From NCBI GenBank assembly GCA_964624825.1, contig CAZUYD010000020.1:1-37617 (forward strand): a stretch of 37,617 bases of DNA, read 5' to 3'. The notes below the pieces were generated by a model. The model was not told the DNA's origin and made no database searches. It was given only the letters and a program-made list of their open reading frames with translations. Positions 7,590-16,061 of this stretch are shown here, piece by piece. The position numbers and the translations under genes are program-made. The DNA comes from Enorma sp964624825. GTDB lineage: Bacteria > Actinomycetota > Coriobacteriia > Coriobacteriales > Coriobacteriaceae. Every line of letters begins with the position of its first letter. Position 1 is the first letter of the stretch.

Positions 7590-10268
7590 ATGGCGAAAAC
7601 TCGCGTTTCAAGCCTTGCCAAGGAATTCGGAATGACGTCGAAGGAGCTTCTTGAGCATCTCAGCGAGATGAAGATCCCGGCGAAGTCCTCGTCCTCTACG
7701 CTTGAGGACGCATATGTGATGTTCGTGCGCAAGCGTCTCGCCCCGGTGCTTGAGGCGCGCGCAGCCAAGATCGAGGAGCAGCGCCGTGCCGAAGAGGCGG
7801 CTGCCGCAGCCGAAGAGGCCATGCGTGCTCGCGAGGCCGAAAGCGAGCGCCTTGCGGCCGAGGCGCGCCGCGAGGAGGAGCGTCGCCTTTCAATGGCCGC
7901 GGCCGCGGCCGAAGAGGCCGCCCGCGCCGCCGCAGCCGAGGCGGAGCGCGCCGCGCGCGAGCGCAAGAAGGCCGAGGAGCTCGAAGCCAAGCGTCGCGCG
8001 GTGCCGTCGTCTGACTCCGGATCGCGTTTCCGCTCTCTGCTCGACCAGATCGCGCAACAGGAAACGGTGCTCGAGGAGCGCAAGAAGGCCGAAGAGGCCA
8101 AGCATGCCGACGAGGCGACGAGCCGCAATGAGCGCGGCGGTCGCAAGGGCGGCCACCGCGATGCCCGACGCTCCGAGGGATCCGCAGACCATTCCCGTCC
8201 GCGCCGCAGCTCGCGCACCCCGTCCATTCCTGCCGGAATGGACGTCCCCGCACCCGATAAGGCCGGTAAGGGGCGCAAGGGACGCAAGGGCGGCGCCGCG
8301 CAGTATAGCGAGGAAGACCATTACAGCCGCATGGCGCGCGAAGCCGAGGAGTACAGCCGCGAGCGCGTGCTCGAGGAGGCGCGCATGGCGGTCGAGGAGG
8401 CTTCGCGTGAATCGACCGGTCGGCGCAAGAAGCGCAAGGAGAAGCGTCGGCGCGAGGCCGAGCAGGCTGCGCAAGAGCAGAAGATCGAGCAGGCGAAAGC
8501 CCAGGGCATATCGGTTGAGGAGCTTGACGCGGTGCGCGTGTCCGAAGGCGTCACGGTGGCCGAGCTCGCCGAGGCGCTCGATGTTCCCGCCAACGACATC
8601 ATCAAGCGCCTGTTCCTGCTGGGAACTCCGCTCACCATGACGCAATCCATGTCGAACGACCTGGTCGAGCTCGTCTCCGATGACCTCGGTCGCCAGATCA
8701 AGATCATCAGCCCCGAGGAGGAGAACTCCTTCACCTTCTACGACGATCCGGCTGACCTCAAACCGCGCCCGCCGGTGGTTACCGTCATGGGCCATGTCGA
8801 TCACGGCAAGACCAGCTTGCTCGACGCCATCCGCCACACGGGCATCGCCGCGCATGAGGCGGGCGGCATCACGCAGCACATCGGTGCGTCTCAGGTCGAG
8901 ATCAACGATCGCCAGATCACGTTCGTCGATACCCCCGGCCACGAGGCGTTCACGGCCATGCGCGCGCGCGGTGCAAAGATTACCGACGTTGTCGTGCTCG
9001 TGGTCGCTGCCGACGACGGCGTCATGCCGCAGACGGTCGAGGCCATCAACCACTCCAAGGCGGCGGGCGTGCCCATCGTGGTTGCCGTCAACAAGTGTGA
9101 CAAGCCGGATGCGAATCCGGATCGCGTGCGCCAGGAGCTCGTCGAGCACGGTGTCATTCCCGAGGAGTGGGGCGGCCAGAACATGTTCGTGAACGTGTCT
9201 GCCAAGACCCATACCGGCATCGACGACCTGCTCGAGACGATTCTGCTTCAGGCTGACGTGCTCGAGCTCAAGGCTAACCCCGATACCTTCGCGTCGGGCT
9301 ATATCATCGAGGCCAAGCTCGACCGCGGTCGCGGTCCGGTCGCCACGGTGCTTGTGAATCGCGGTACCCTTCACGTGGGCGATGCCCTTGTGGCCGGCAT
9401 GAGCTTCGGTCGCGTTCGCGCCATGATCGACCAGCATGGCGATCAAAAGGACGCCGCCACCCCCTCCGACGCGTTCGAGATCCTCGGCTTGGATTCCGTC
9501 CCCACGGCCGGCGACGAGTTTCGCGTCTTCGAGGATGAGCGCGACGCGAAGAAGCTGGCCGACGAGCGTGCGCTCAAAGCGCGTATCGAGGAGCAGAACC
9601 GAGTCAAGCATGTCACGCTCGAGACCCTGTTCTCCGAGATGAGCGAGAACGAGCTCAAGGAGCTCAACCTTGTGGTCAAGGCGGACGTGCAGGGTTCCAT
9701 CGAAGCCCTGGCCGACTCGCTTGCCAAGATGGATCAGTCCGAGGTGCGCATCAACATCATCCATTCGGCGGTGGGCGCCATCTCCGAGACCGACGTTATC
9801 CTGGCCGCAGCTTCGAACGCCATCATCGTCGGCTTTGGCGTGCGCCCGCAGGCAAAGGCGCGCGACCTTGCCGAGCGTGAAAACGTGCAGATCAAGACCT
9901 ACTCGATCATCTATAAGGCGATCGAGGATATCGACGCCGCGCGCATCGGCATGCTGAAGCCCACGGAGGAAGAGGTGCAGACCGGCACCGCCGAGGTGCG
10001 CGAGCTCTTCCGCGTACCGAAGGTCGGCGTCGTCGCCGGCTGCATGGTTATCGAGGGCGAAATCGAACGGACAGACAAGGTGCGCGTGGTGCGCGACGGC
10101 GTGGTCGTCTTCGATGGAGCCTTTGCCTCGATGCGCCGCTTCAAAGACGACGTCAAGAGCGTCAAGAGCGGGTACGAGTGCGGTTTGGGCATCGATCGCT
10201 TCCAGGATATTCACGTGGGCGATCATCTCGAGGCATATAAGATCGTCGAGGTCGCTCGTACCGAATAA
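7590..10268 (+). CDS. infB: Translation initiation factor IF-2
   Basis: GTPase that brings initiator fMet-tRNA to the 30S subunit and promotes subunit joining. At 892 aa it is a long form. An IF2_N winged-helix-like module occupies about residues 1-50. An Ala/Glu/Arg-rich, coiled-coil-like stretch (about 50-300) follows, and a second IF2_N module (VTVAELAEALDVPANDIIKRL) lies near residues 320-365. The G domain has G1 GHVDHGKT (about 400), G3 DTPGHE, G4 NKCDKPD and G5 VSAK, followed by domains II-IV. The ATG at 7590 is chosen because it begins at the conserved MAKTRVSSLAKEFG and follows AGGTAGGTG. A GC-only hairpin (7554-7570, 7-bp stem, 3-nt loop, no T-run) sits directly before that box. Confidence 0.97.
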   Translation: MAKTRVSSLAKEFGMTSKELLEHLSEMKIPAKSSSSTLEDAYVMFVRKRLAPVLEARAAKIEEQRRAEEAAAAAEEAMRAREAESERLAAEARREEERRLSMAAAAAEEAARAAAAEAERAARERKKAEELEAKRRAVPSSDSGSRFRSLLDQIAQQETVLEERKKAEEAKHADEATSRNERGGRKGGHRDARRSEGSADHSRPRRSSRTPSIPAGMDVPAPDKAGKGRKGRKGGAAQYSEEDHYSRMAREAEEYSRERVLEEARMAVEEASRESTGRRKKRKEKRRREAEQAAQEQKIEQAKAQGISVEELDAVRVSEGVTVAELAEALDVPANDIIKRLFLLGTPLTMTQSMSNDLVELVSDDLGRQIKIISPEEENSFTFYDDPADLKPRPPVVTVMGHVDHGKTSLLDAIRHTGIAAHEAGGITQHIGASQVEINDRQITFVDTPGHEAFTAMRARGAKITDVVVLVVAADDGVMPQTVEAINHSKAAGVPIVVAVNKCDKPDANPDRVRQELVEHGVIPEEWGGQNMFVNVSAKTHTGIDDLLETILLQADVLELKANPDTFASGYIIEAKLDRGRGPVATVLVNRGTLHVGDALVAGMSFGRVRAMIDQHGDQKDAATPSDAFEILGLDSVPTAGDEFRVFEDERDAKKLADERALKARIEEQNRVKHVTLETLFSEMSENELKELNLVVKADVQGSIEALADSLAKMDQSEVRINIIHSAVGAISETDVILAAASNAIIVGFGVRPQAKARDLAERENVQIKTYSIIYKAIEDIDAARIGMLKPTEEEVQTGTAEVRELFRVPKVGVVAGCMVIEGEIERTDKVRVVRDGVVVFDGAFASMRRFKDDVKSVKSGYECGLGIDRFQDIHVGDHLEAYKIVEVARTE

Positions 10269-10283
10269 GGATAGGAGTGCACC

Positions 10284-10727
10284 GTGAAGCAGAACAACGT
10301 CACGCGCCGGCTCTCCGAACAGCTGCGGGAGAAGCTCGGCTACATCTTGCTTTTCGAGATCGCTGACCCGCGGCTCGACCTGGTTACCCTGACGGGCGTC
10401 GAGGTCACCCAAGATCGCTCCTATGCGCGCATCTTCGTGTCATGCGATGGCTCGCGGTACCAAGAAGTGCTCGACGTGCTCAATGCCGCGAAAGGGCGCA
10501 TCCGCAGTCTGCTCGCCCGCTCCCTTGATTGGCGCATCGTGCCCGAGCTCGACTTTCGGATCGATCGCTCAACGGACGAGGCGGAGCGCATCGCGCATGC
10601 TCTGGAGAACGTGCCGCCGACCATCGATGTCGCAAAGGATGAGGAGGGTTATCCGCTTTCCAATGCCCCAGAGGTTTTAAGCGAGGATCCGGGCACATCC
10701 GAAGCGGGTGAGCGCGATGAGTCGTGA
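10284..10727 (+). CDS. rbfA: 30S ribosome-binding factor A
   Basis: A small KH-like protein (147 aa) that helps 16S rRNA 5'-end maturation and cold-shock ribosome assembly. Visible features are the conserved N-terminal helix (RRLSEQLREKLGYILLFEI), ADPRLDLVTLTGVEVTQDRSYARIFVS, the LNAAKGRIRSLLARSLDWRIVPELDFRIDRS segment, and an acidic tail with no known domain. The start is GTG, 15 nt after the infB stop and preceded by GGATAGGAG. The 3' end overlaps the start of the next gene by 11 nt, which suggests translational coupling. Confidence 0.94.
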   Translation: MKQNNVTRRLSEQLREKLGYILLFEIADPRLDLVTLTGVEVTQDRSYARIFVSCDGSRYQEVLDVLNAAKGRIRSLLARSLDWRIVPELDFRIDRSTDEAERIAHALENVPPTIDVAKDEEGYPLSNAPEVLSEDPGTSEAGERDES

Positions 10728-11772
10728 CGGTTCGTGCACCGATATCGAGAGTTGCCAGCATGCTCTCGCCGATACCTATTGGAGCATCTTCGAACTCATC
10801 GAGCGTTCTCAAAACATTGCGATCTGTGGTCATACGTCGCCCGATGGCGATGCCCTTGGATCCGTGCTGGGGCTGGGGCTCGCCTTGCGCGAGCGGTTTT
10901 CGCAGAAGAAGATCGACGTGCTCCTTGCGGACGATGCGCCGGTGCCGCGTATCTATCGGTTCCTGGCGTCATCCGATGAGTTGATCCCAGCGGCGAACGT
11001 TGAAGGAGCGCCCGACCTATTCATTTCGGTTGATTGCCCGGTGCTCGATCGGCTGAACGATGCCGCCGCGGTGGCTCAGCGCGCCCGCTCCGTCGTGTGC
11101 TTTGACCATCATCCGGCGCGCGAGGAATTCGCGGACGTCTGCATACGCCGTCCCGAGGCGGCTTCGACCTCGGTGCTCATCGAAGAGTTCCTCTCGTTTT
11201 GCAACATTCCCATCTCTGCAGCGGTCGCAAACTGCCTGTATTGTGGCTTGGTGACCGATACGGGACGGTTCCAGTATCAAAACGCCGACCCTGAGTGCTT
11301 CCGCGTGGCGTCACGTTTGGTTGCAGCCGGTGCCGAGCCCGCGTTGGTTTCGCTTGAGGTATACCAGAGCCAACGCATCGAGTACCTGCACCTCGAGTCT
11401 ATCGTCATGGGGCGCATCTGCACGGCGTGCAACGGTCGGGTTGCCTATAGCTATGCGCGCGCCGAGGACTTGGCGGAGTGCGGGGTGTCGAATGACGAAT
11501 GCGACGGCTTGGTCGATATCGTCCGTTCTGTAGGCGGCGTCGATGTGTGCTTGTTCCTCAAGGAGCATGCCGACGGCACGGTTCGCGGCAATCTGCGCTC
11601 AAAGGGTTCGCTTGACGTTTCGGGCGTCGCTTCCGTGTTTAACGGCGGCGGTCATGCGGCGGCATCTGGCTTTACCTATGCGGGCTCGATCGAGGAAACG
11701 CTTACCGTGGCGCTGCCCTTGCTTGCCGAACTCGTGTGCGAAGGCTCTTGTTCTGCGGACGCTTCTCGCTAG
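10717..11772 (+). CDS. nrnA: DHH/DHHA1 phosphoesterase (NrnA-like nanoRNase / pAp phosphatase)
   Basis: A 351-aa DHH-family hydrolase. Related NrnA enzymes degrade 2-5-nt RNAs and dephosphorylate 3'-phosphoadenosine 5'-phosphate; some members act on pApA from cyclic di-AMP. The metal motifs of the DHH domain are visible: GHTSPDGDALGS (about residues 41-52), SVDCPVLDRL, and FDHHP (about 132-136). The DHHA1 domain ends with the FNGGGHAAASGF motif near residue 310. An in-frame GTG lies 9 nt upstream; I chose the ATG at 10717, which overlaps the rbfA stop. The rbfA-nrnA-truB order is common in Gram-positive bacteria. Exact substrate preference is not visible. Confidence 0.88.
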   Translation: MSRDGSCTDIESCQHALADTYWSIFELIERSQNIAICGHTSPDGDALGSVLGLGLALRERFSQKKIDVLLADDAPVPRIYRFLASSDELIPAANVEGAPDLFISVDCPVLDRLNDAAAVAQRARSVVCFDHHPAREEFADVCIRRPEAASTSVLIEEFLSFCNIPISAAVANCLYCGLVTDTGRFQYQNADPECFRVASRLVAAGAEPALVSLEVYQSQRIEYLHLESIVMGRICTACNGRVAYSYARAEDLAECGVSNDECDGLVDIVRSVGGVDVCLFLKEHADGTVRGNLRSKGSLDVSGVASVFNGGGHAAASGFTYAGSIEETLTVALPLLAELVCEGSCSADASR

Positions 11773-11783
11773 GCGGTTCGAAT

Positions 11784-12728
11784 ATGGCAAAGCGGCATGT
11801 GGCGGACGTAAACGGGCTCATCGCGATCGATAAGCCCGTGGGATACACCTCGCACGATGTAGTGGCGCGGGTAAGGAGGGCGTTGAACGAGCGCCGGGTA
11901 GGTCACGCGGGAACCCTCGATCCGCGTGCCTCGGGGGTAATGGTGGTCGGCGTCGGCCAGGCAACGCGTCTTCTGGGCATGCTTGCGCTCGATACCAAGC
12001 GCTATGTCGCCGAGATAACGTTTGGCGTCGAAACTTCGACCGACGACGCCGAGGGCGAGGTCGTCCGCACGGCCTCCTGCCCCGACGCCCTCTTTGATGC
12101 CGAGGCCGCCGCTTCCGCGCTGCAGCAGCTCTGCGGCGAGCAGATGCAGGTGCCCCCTGCGTTCTCTGCCATCTCGGTCAATGGGGTTCGTTCCTACAAA
12201 CGGGCGCGCGCAGGCGAAGACGTTCAGCTTGACGCACGTCCCATCACGGTTTTTTCTGCCATCTGTTTAGATGTCGCGGCAGTTGATGGTGCGCCGGTAT
12301 GGACGGTTGGGTTCACGGTGAGCAAAGGCACCTATATTCGGGCGATCGCGCGCGACCTGGGCCGCGCGATGGGGTCTGCCGCTCATCTGAGCGCGCTCAG
12401 GCGCACGGCATCGGGCTGCGTGACGCTTTCTTCGTGCCTGCAGATCGACGAGCTGTCGGTCGAGCGCGCGCGCCGCGATCTGCTCGACCCGGTGCGCACG
12501 CTCGGCGTTCCCGCCGTGCGCATTCGCGCGGTCGATCTGCCCGATGTGCTCTGCGGTAAACGGATCTGCGGCATCCCATCTGTCGACGCAGCGGGAAACG
12601 CGCTCGTCGAAGGCGAGCGCTGCGCGCTGGTTTGCGAGAAGCGCCTTGTTGCGCTCGCTGCGGCCGAGCGCGGCACGCTTGCTCCGCGTACAGTGTTTCC
12701 CCAGTGTATAGAAGGTGTTTCGCTATGA
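11784..12728 (+). CDS. truB: tRNA pseudouridine(55) synthase
   Basis: Converts U55 in the T-loop of tRNAs to pseudouridine. The 314-aa product shows GLIAIDKPVGYTSHDVV at the N-terminus and the catalytic motif GHAGTLDPRASG, with Asp at residue 46. Further TruB motifs are KRYVAEITFGVET, QVPPAFSAISVNG (with KRAR shortly after) and VSKGTYIRAIARDLG. A C-terminal PUA-like portion follows. The ATG at 11784 gives the expected start, 11 nt after the nrnA stop. Its stop codon overlaps the ATG of ribF. Confidence 0.95.
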   Translation: MAKRHVADVNGLIAIDKPVGYTSHDVVARVRRALNERRVGHAGTLDPRASGVMVVGVGQATRLLGMLALDTKRYVAEITFGVETSTDDAEGEVVRTASCPDALFDAEAAASALQQLCGEQMQVPPAFSAISVNGVRSYKRARAGEDVQLDARPITVFSAICLDVAAVDGAPVWTVGFTVSKGTYIRAIARDLGRAMGSAAHLSALRRTASGCVTLSSCLQIDELSVERARRDLLDPVRTLGVPAVRIRAVDLPDVLCGKRICGIPSVDAAGNALVEGERCALVCEKRLVALAAAERGTLAPRTVFPQCIEGVSL

Positions 12729-13822
12729 TGCCGTCGCTCGATGTCCTGCGGCGCGATTTTCTCGTCTTCCAGACGGCTCCGGCACCCGTCGCGGTGCTGC
12801 CTCCCGTTGATTCGCCGTCGTGCGATGAGCGTCCCCGGGCGCATGCATCACCGGTTCGTGATGCATGCGACGCCGAGATGATTCCCCTCGCCTCGTGCGC
12901 GTGGCTGCGCGAATGCGGCCCTGTCGCGCTTGCGATCGGTGCGTTCGACGGGTTTCATATCGGCCACCGTGAGCTCATCGAGAAAACGGTGCAAGACGCG
13001 CGCGACCACCATCTCGCATCGCTTGCGGTGACCTTCGACCCCGATCCCGACGTCGTGGTTGCGAAAACGCCCGCAAAGAAGCTCTCGTGCTTGCAGGACA
13101 AGCTTTCCCTGCTTGCGCATTCGGGTGTGGACGGCGTCGTGGTGATTCCGTTTTCGCCGGAGCTTGCCGCGCTCGATCACGTCGCCTTTTTCGAATCGGT
13201 GCTGTTTTGCGCCTGCGACGTGCGTTCCATCCATGTTGGTGACGATTTTCGGCTCGGGCGCGGCGGCGCGTCCACCGTTCCCATCATATCGGCTTGGTGC
13301 CGCGCGCGCGGTATCTCCGTGTACGGCCATTCGCTGGTTCTCGATGAGGGTGCCGCGATATCGGCCTCGCGCATCCGAGCGTATCTGGCAGCCGGCGATC
13401 TTGCGCATACGGAGCGCGAGCTCGGACGACGCTATCTCTTGCGCGGACGGGTTCACGCCGGGCGCGGGGAGGGGACGGGGTTCGGGTTCCCTACGGCAAA
13501 CGTTGCCTACGACGCAGGGCTTCTAACGCCTGGCGAGGGGGTGTATGGCGGCCTTGCGCTCGTCGATGGAACCGTCTGGCCGGCTGCGATCAATGTCGGC
13601 ACTCCGCCAACGTTTCATGACAGCGCGGAATCCGCCGCGCTCGAGGCGAACCTCATCGGGTTTTCCGGCGATATCTACGGCCACGACATCGCGTTGGTGT
13701 TCATCGAGCGCTTGCGCGGGCTTATCGCATTCTCGTCGACCGATGAGTTGGTGTCATGCGTTCTCGGTAATATCGAGACGGTTCGCGATGCGTTAGGTGA
13801 GAACGGGGTGGAGCTCGCGTGA
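12725..13822 (+). CDS. ribF: Bifunctional riboflavin kinase / FAD synthetase with N-terminal extension
   Basis: Phosphorylates riboflavin to FMN and adenylylates FMN to FAD. The FAD-synthetase half carries AIGAFDGFHIGHRELI with the HxGH nucleotidyltransferase motif. The flavokinase half carries GRGEGTGFGFPTANV and later the PPTFHD segment. The ATG at 12725 overlaps the truB stop and has a well-placed GAAGGTG box (12711-12717). This start gives 365 aa, with about 50 residues of Pro/Ala-rich sequence before the usual family start. An internal ATG at 12878 would give 314 aa, close to the normal length, but has no evident ribosome-binding site. It lies just after a perfect 12-bp hairpin (12840-12869), so which start is used may be regulated. 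The 3' end overlaps dnaG by 4 nt. Confidence 0.92.
   Translation: MMPSLDVLRRDFLVFQTAPAPVAVLPPVDSPSCDERPRAHASPVRDACDAEMIPLASCAWLRECGPVALAIGAFDGFHIGHRELIEKTVQDARDHHLASLAVTFDPDPDVVVAKTPAKKLSCLQDKLSLLAHSGVDGVVVIPFSPELAALDHVAFFESVLFCACDVRSIHVGDDFRLGRGGASTVPIISAWCRARGISVYGHSLVLDEGAAISASRIRAYLAAGDLAHTERELGRRYLLRGRVHAGRGEGTGFGFPTANVAYDAGLLTPGEGVYGGLALVDGTVWPAAINVGTPPTFHDSAESAALEANLIGFSGDIYGHDIALVFIERLRGLIAFSSTDELVSCVLGNIETVRDALGENGVELA
12840..12869. repeat. Perfect 12-bp inverted repeat in the 5' part of ribF
   Basis: CGCATGCATCAC (12840-12851) and GTGATGCATGCG (12858-12869) form a perfect 12-bp stem with a 6-nt loop. There is no T-run after it, so it is not a terminator. It ends 8 nt before the in-frame ATG at 12878, where the conserved part of RibF begins. 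Confidence 0.8.
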
Positions 13823-15828
13823 TATCGGATGAGGATAAAAACCGCGTGCGCGCCGCGACCGACCTCGTTGAACTGGTGCAAGAGACCGTGCAGCTCAGGC
13901 CGCGCGGGCAAGACCTATGGGGGTGCTGCCCCTTTCATGGCGAGAAGACCCCCTCGTTTCATGTGATTCCTGCAACGCAGGTATGGCATTGCTTCGGCTG
14001 CGGAGAGGGTGGAGATTGCTTTACCTATGTCATGAAACGTGAAAACCTCACGTTTCCGGAGGCCATTCACTACCTTGCCGACCGCGCGGGCGTTGAGATC
14101 CACGACACGTACGATGGCGCGCCGCGCGGCACGAAGCGTTCGCGGCTGATCGATGTCTGCGAGGAGACCGCATCCTTTTATCATCTCCAGCTCATGCGCG
14201 GCCGCGATGGCCGGCCGCGTGAGTACTTTGCGTCGCGCCATATGGGTTCTGAGGTCTGTCGACGCTATCGACTTGGGTACGCGCCGGGGCGCAACGCGCT
14301 TTACGCGCATCTTGCTCAGAAAGGATTCGCCCCCCAGGAGATGGTCGATGCGAACGTGGTGGTTCGCCGCGACCGGGGGAATCTGGCGGATCGCTTCTTC
14401 GAGCGGGTCATGTTTCCCATCTTCGATGAACGCGGCCAATGCATTGCGTTTGGCGGGCGCGTTATGGGGGAGGGGCAGCCGAAATATCTCAACACCGCGG
14501 AAACCGCGCTCTTCCATAAGAAGCGAAACCTTTACGGTTTCAACTGGGCGAAAGAGCAGATCGTCGCACGAGGCCAGGCGGTGGTCGTCGAGGGGTATAC
14601 CGACGCGATAGCCTGCTACGAGGCGGGTGTCGGCAACGTCGTGGCGACGCTTGGAACAGCGCTTACCGAGCATCATGTGAAAACGCTCACGCGCTTTGCA
14701 AAGCAGGTCGTCTACCTGTTCGACGGGGACGCTGCGGGGCAGCAGGCGGCCGAGCGCGCGATCCAGTTTATCGAGCAGAACTCAGTCGACCTTCGCTGCG
14801 TGGTGCTCCCCGACAACATGGATCCCATGGAATTCATTACGGCGCATGGCGGCGATGCACTGCAGGCGCGCATCGCCGAGGCCGAGCCGCTGATGGACTT
14901 CGTTTTCCGCAAACTCGAAGAGCGAGCCGACGTATCCACCCCTGGCGGCCGCGCTGCCGCGCTTGAAGATGCCTGCCGGCTCATCTACCCGCTGCGTGCG
15001 AGCTATCTCATCGATTCGTACTACATGAAGATCGCTGACCGGCTCCAGGTCGATGTCGAGACCGTCCGCTCTGCTGCGCAGCGCGTGTTCCGCACCGTGC
15101 AATCCGATGAGGCTGCGGCGCGCCGCCGCGAGCAAGCGTATCAGGGTCGTGCGGCAACCTCGCGCGGGGAAACCCCGGCGCGGCGCGGCGATGACAGCAC
15201 CGAGCCGGCATCGATAAGCGGGGGCTGGGCGAATGCGGGAGATGGCGTGTCCTATGCTCCGCAATCATTCCGTGCACCCGAGGGGACTTCTGCGAAGCGA
15301 ACCCAAGTGAGCTCATCGGACGGTGTCCCATCGTCACGCCCGCAGCCTGTTTTGACCGATCTCGAGCGCCGTGCGTTGCGTGGCGAGCGCGAGCTGTTGA
15401 CGCTGCTTACCAGCGACCCCGATGCGTTCAGGCCGTTTGCCGAGCGCATCACGCAAATCGACTGGGTGGATCCGCGCCACGAGGCGATCGCCTGGGCGGC
15501 ACTTGCGACGCCTGCGGGCACGCCGACCGCCGAGGTCATGAACGCGGTGCTGGCGATTTGCCCCGAGGCTTCCCAGCTCGTATCGGGCGGACTCATCTCC
15601 TCTACGAGCGAGCGTCCCGCTGCAGAAACGATCGAATTCATCATCAACACCCTCGAGCTCTATACGGTGCAACGGCACCTGCGCGCCGTGCAAGCTCGCC
15701 TGCGCGGTGAACAGGGCCTTGATCGCGATGAGCGGCGCGCGCTTGCCATCGAGGCTACGCGCTTCGCGGCTCGGCAGCGCGAACTTCAGCAGGCGGTTGA
15801 AGGATTTGCCGGCCCGTTCCAGGAGTAG
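13819..15828 (+). CDS. dnaG: DNA primase
   Basis: Makes RNA primers for replication, acting with the DnaB helicase. The 669-aa product has an N-terminal zinc-binding domain with C37, H40, C58 and C61 (CPFH...CFGC). The RNA-polymerase core includes the TOPRIM motifs VVVEGYTDA (about 255-263) and YLFDGDAAG (about 299-307). A low-complexity linker (about 435-510) precedes the C-terminal helicase-interaction region. GTG at 13819 overlaps the ribF stop and follows GGGGTGGAG. It closes the rimP operon and sits 233 nt before rpoD. A dnaG-rpoD neighbourhood is classical (the macromolecular synthesis operon in many bacteria). Confidence 0.96.
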   Translation: MISDEDKNRVRAATDLVELVQETVQLRPRGQDLWGCCPFHGEKTPSFHVIPATQVWHCFGCGEGGDCFTYVMKRENLTFPEAIHYLADRAGVEIHDTYDGAPRGTKRSRLIDVCEETASFYHLQLMRGRDGRPREYFASRHMGSEVCRRYRLGYAPGRNALYAHLAQKGFAPQEMVDANVVVRRDRGNLADRFFERVMFPIFDERGQCIAFGGRVMGEGQPKYLNTAETALFHKKRNLYGFNWAKEQIVARGQAVVVEGYTDAIACYEAGVGNVVATLGTALTEHHVKTLTRFAKQVVYLFDGDAAGQQAAERAIQFIEQNSVDLRCVVLPDNMDPMEFITAHGGDALQARIAEAEPLMDFVFRKLEERADVSTPGGRAAALEDACRLIYPLRASYLIDSYYMKIADRLQVDVETVRSAAQRVFRTVQSDEAAARRREQAYQGRAATSRGETPARRGDDSTEPASISGGWANAGDGVSYAPQSFRAPEGTSAKRTQVSSSDGVPSSRPQPVLTDLERRALRGERELLTLLTSDPDAFRPFAERITQIDWVDPRHEAIAWAALATPAGTPTAEVMNAVLAICPEASQLVSGGLISSTSERPAAETIEFIINTLELYTVQRHLRAVQARLRGEQGLDRDERRALAIEATRFAARQRELQQAVEGFAGPFQE

Positions 15829-15988
15829 CGTGCTGGCGCAGGCACTACTGCTTGAAACCCAACGAAGTGCATGGTTTGACTACGACTGCGAGACGCTATG
15901 ACCTCAGGCATTGAATCCGGCTTTCTGTCAACGTGCAGCGCCGTCGGCAGCCCTCCCGTGCGCTGAACGATGCATATTTTTGATGGCT

Positions 15989-16014
15989 TTGCGACGTCAC
16001 CTTCTGGGTATAGT
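15989..16014 (+). promoter_or_regulatory. Putative promoter of rpoD
   Basis: A good -10 hexamer TATAGT (16009-16014) lies 47 nt before the rpoD GTG. The nearest -35-like box TTGCGA (15989-15994) has only a 14-nt spacer, so the -35 assignment is weak. The remaining dnaG-rpoD gap holds a short hairpin around the dnaG stop without a T-run, and no gene. Confidence 0.45.
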
Positions 16015-16061
16015 GACCTGTGTTAAAGTTTTGTGTTCGTGAGAGAAGGAAGGGAGAGTCT

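Noticed and set aside
7890..10412. 840-codon open frame on the minus strand opposite infB
   Set aside because: It lies wholly opposite infB and rbfA, both with clear family motifs; a minus-strand frame kept open by G/C-rich third positions is expected.
15820..15860. Hairpin at the dnaG stop as a terminator
   Set aside because: Stem is interrupted and no T-run follows.
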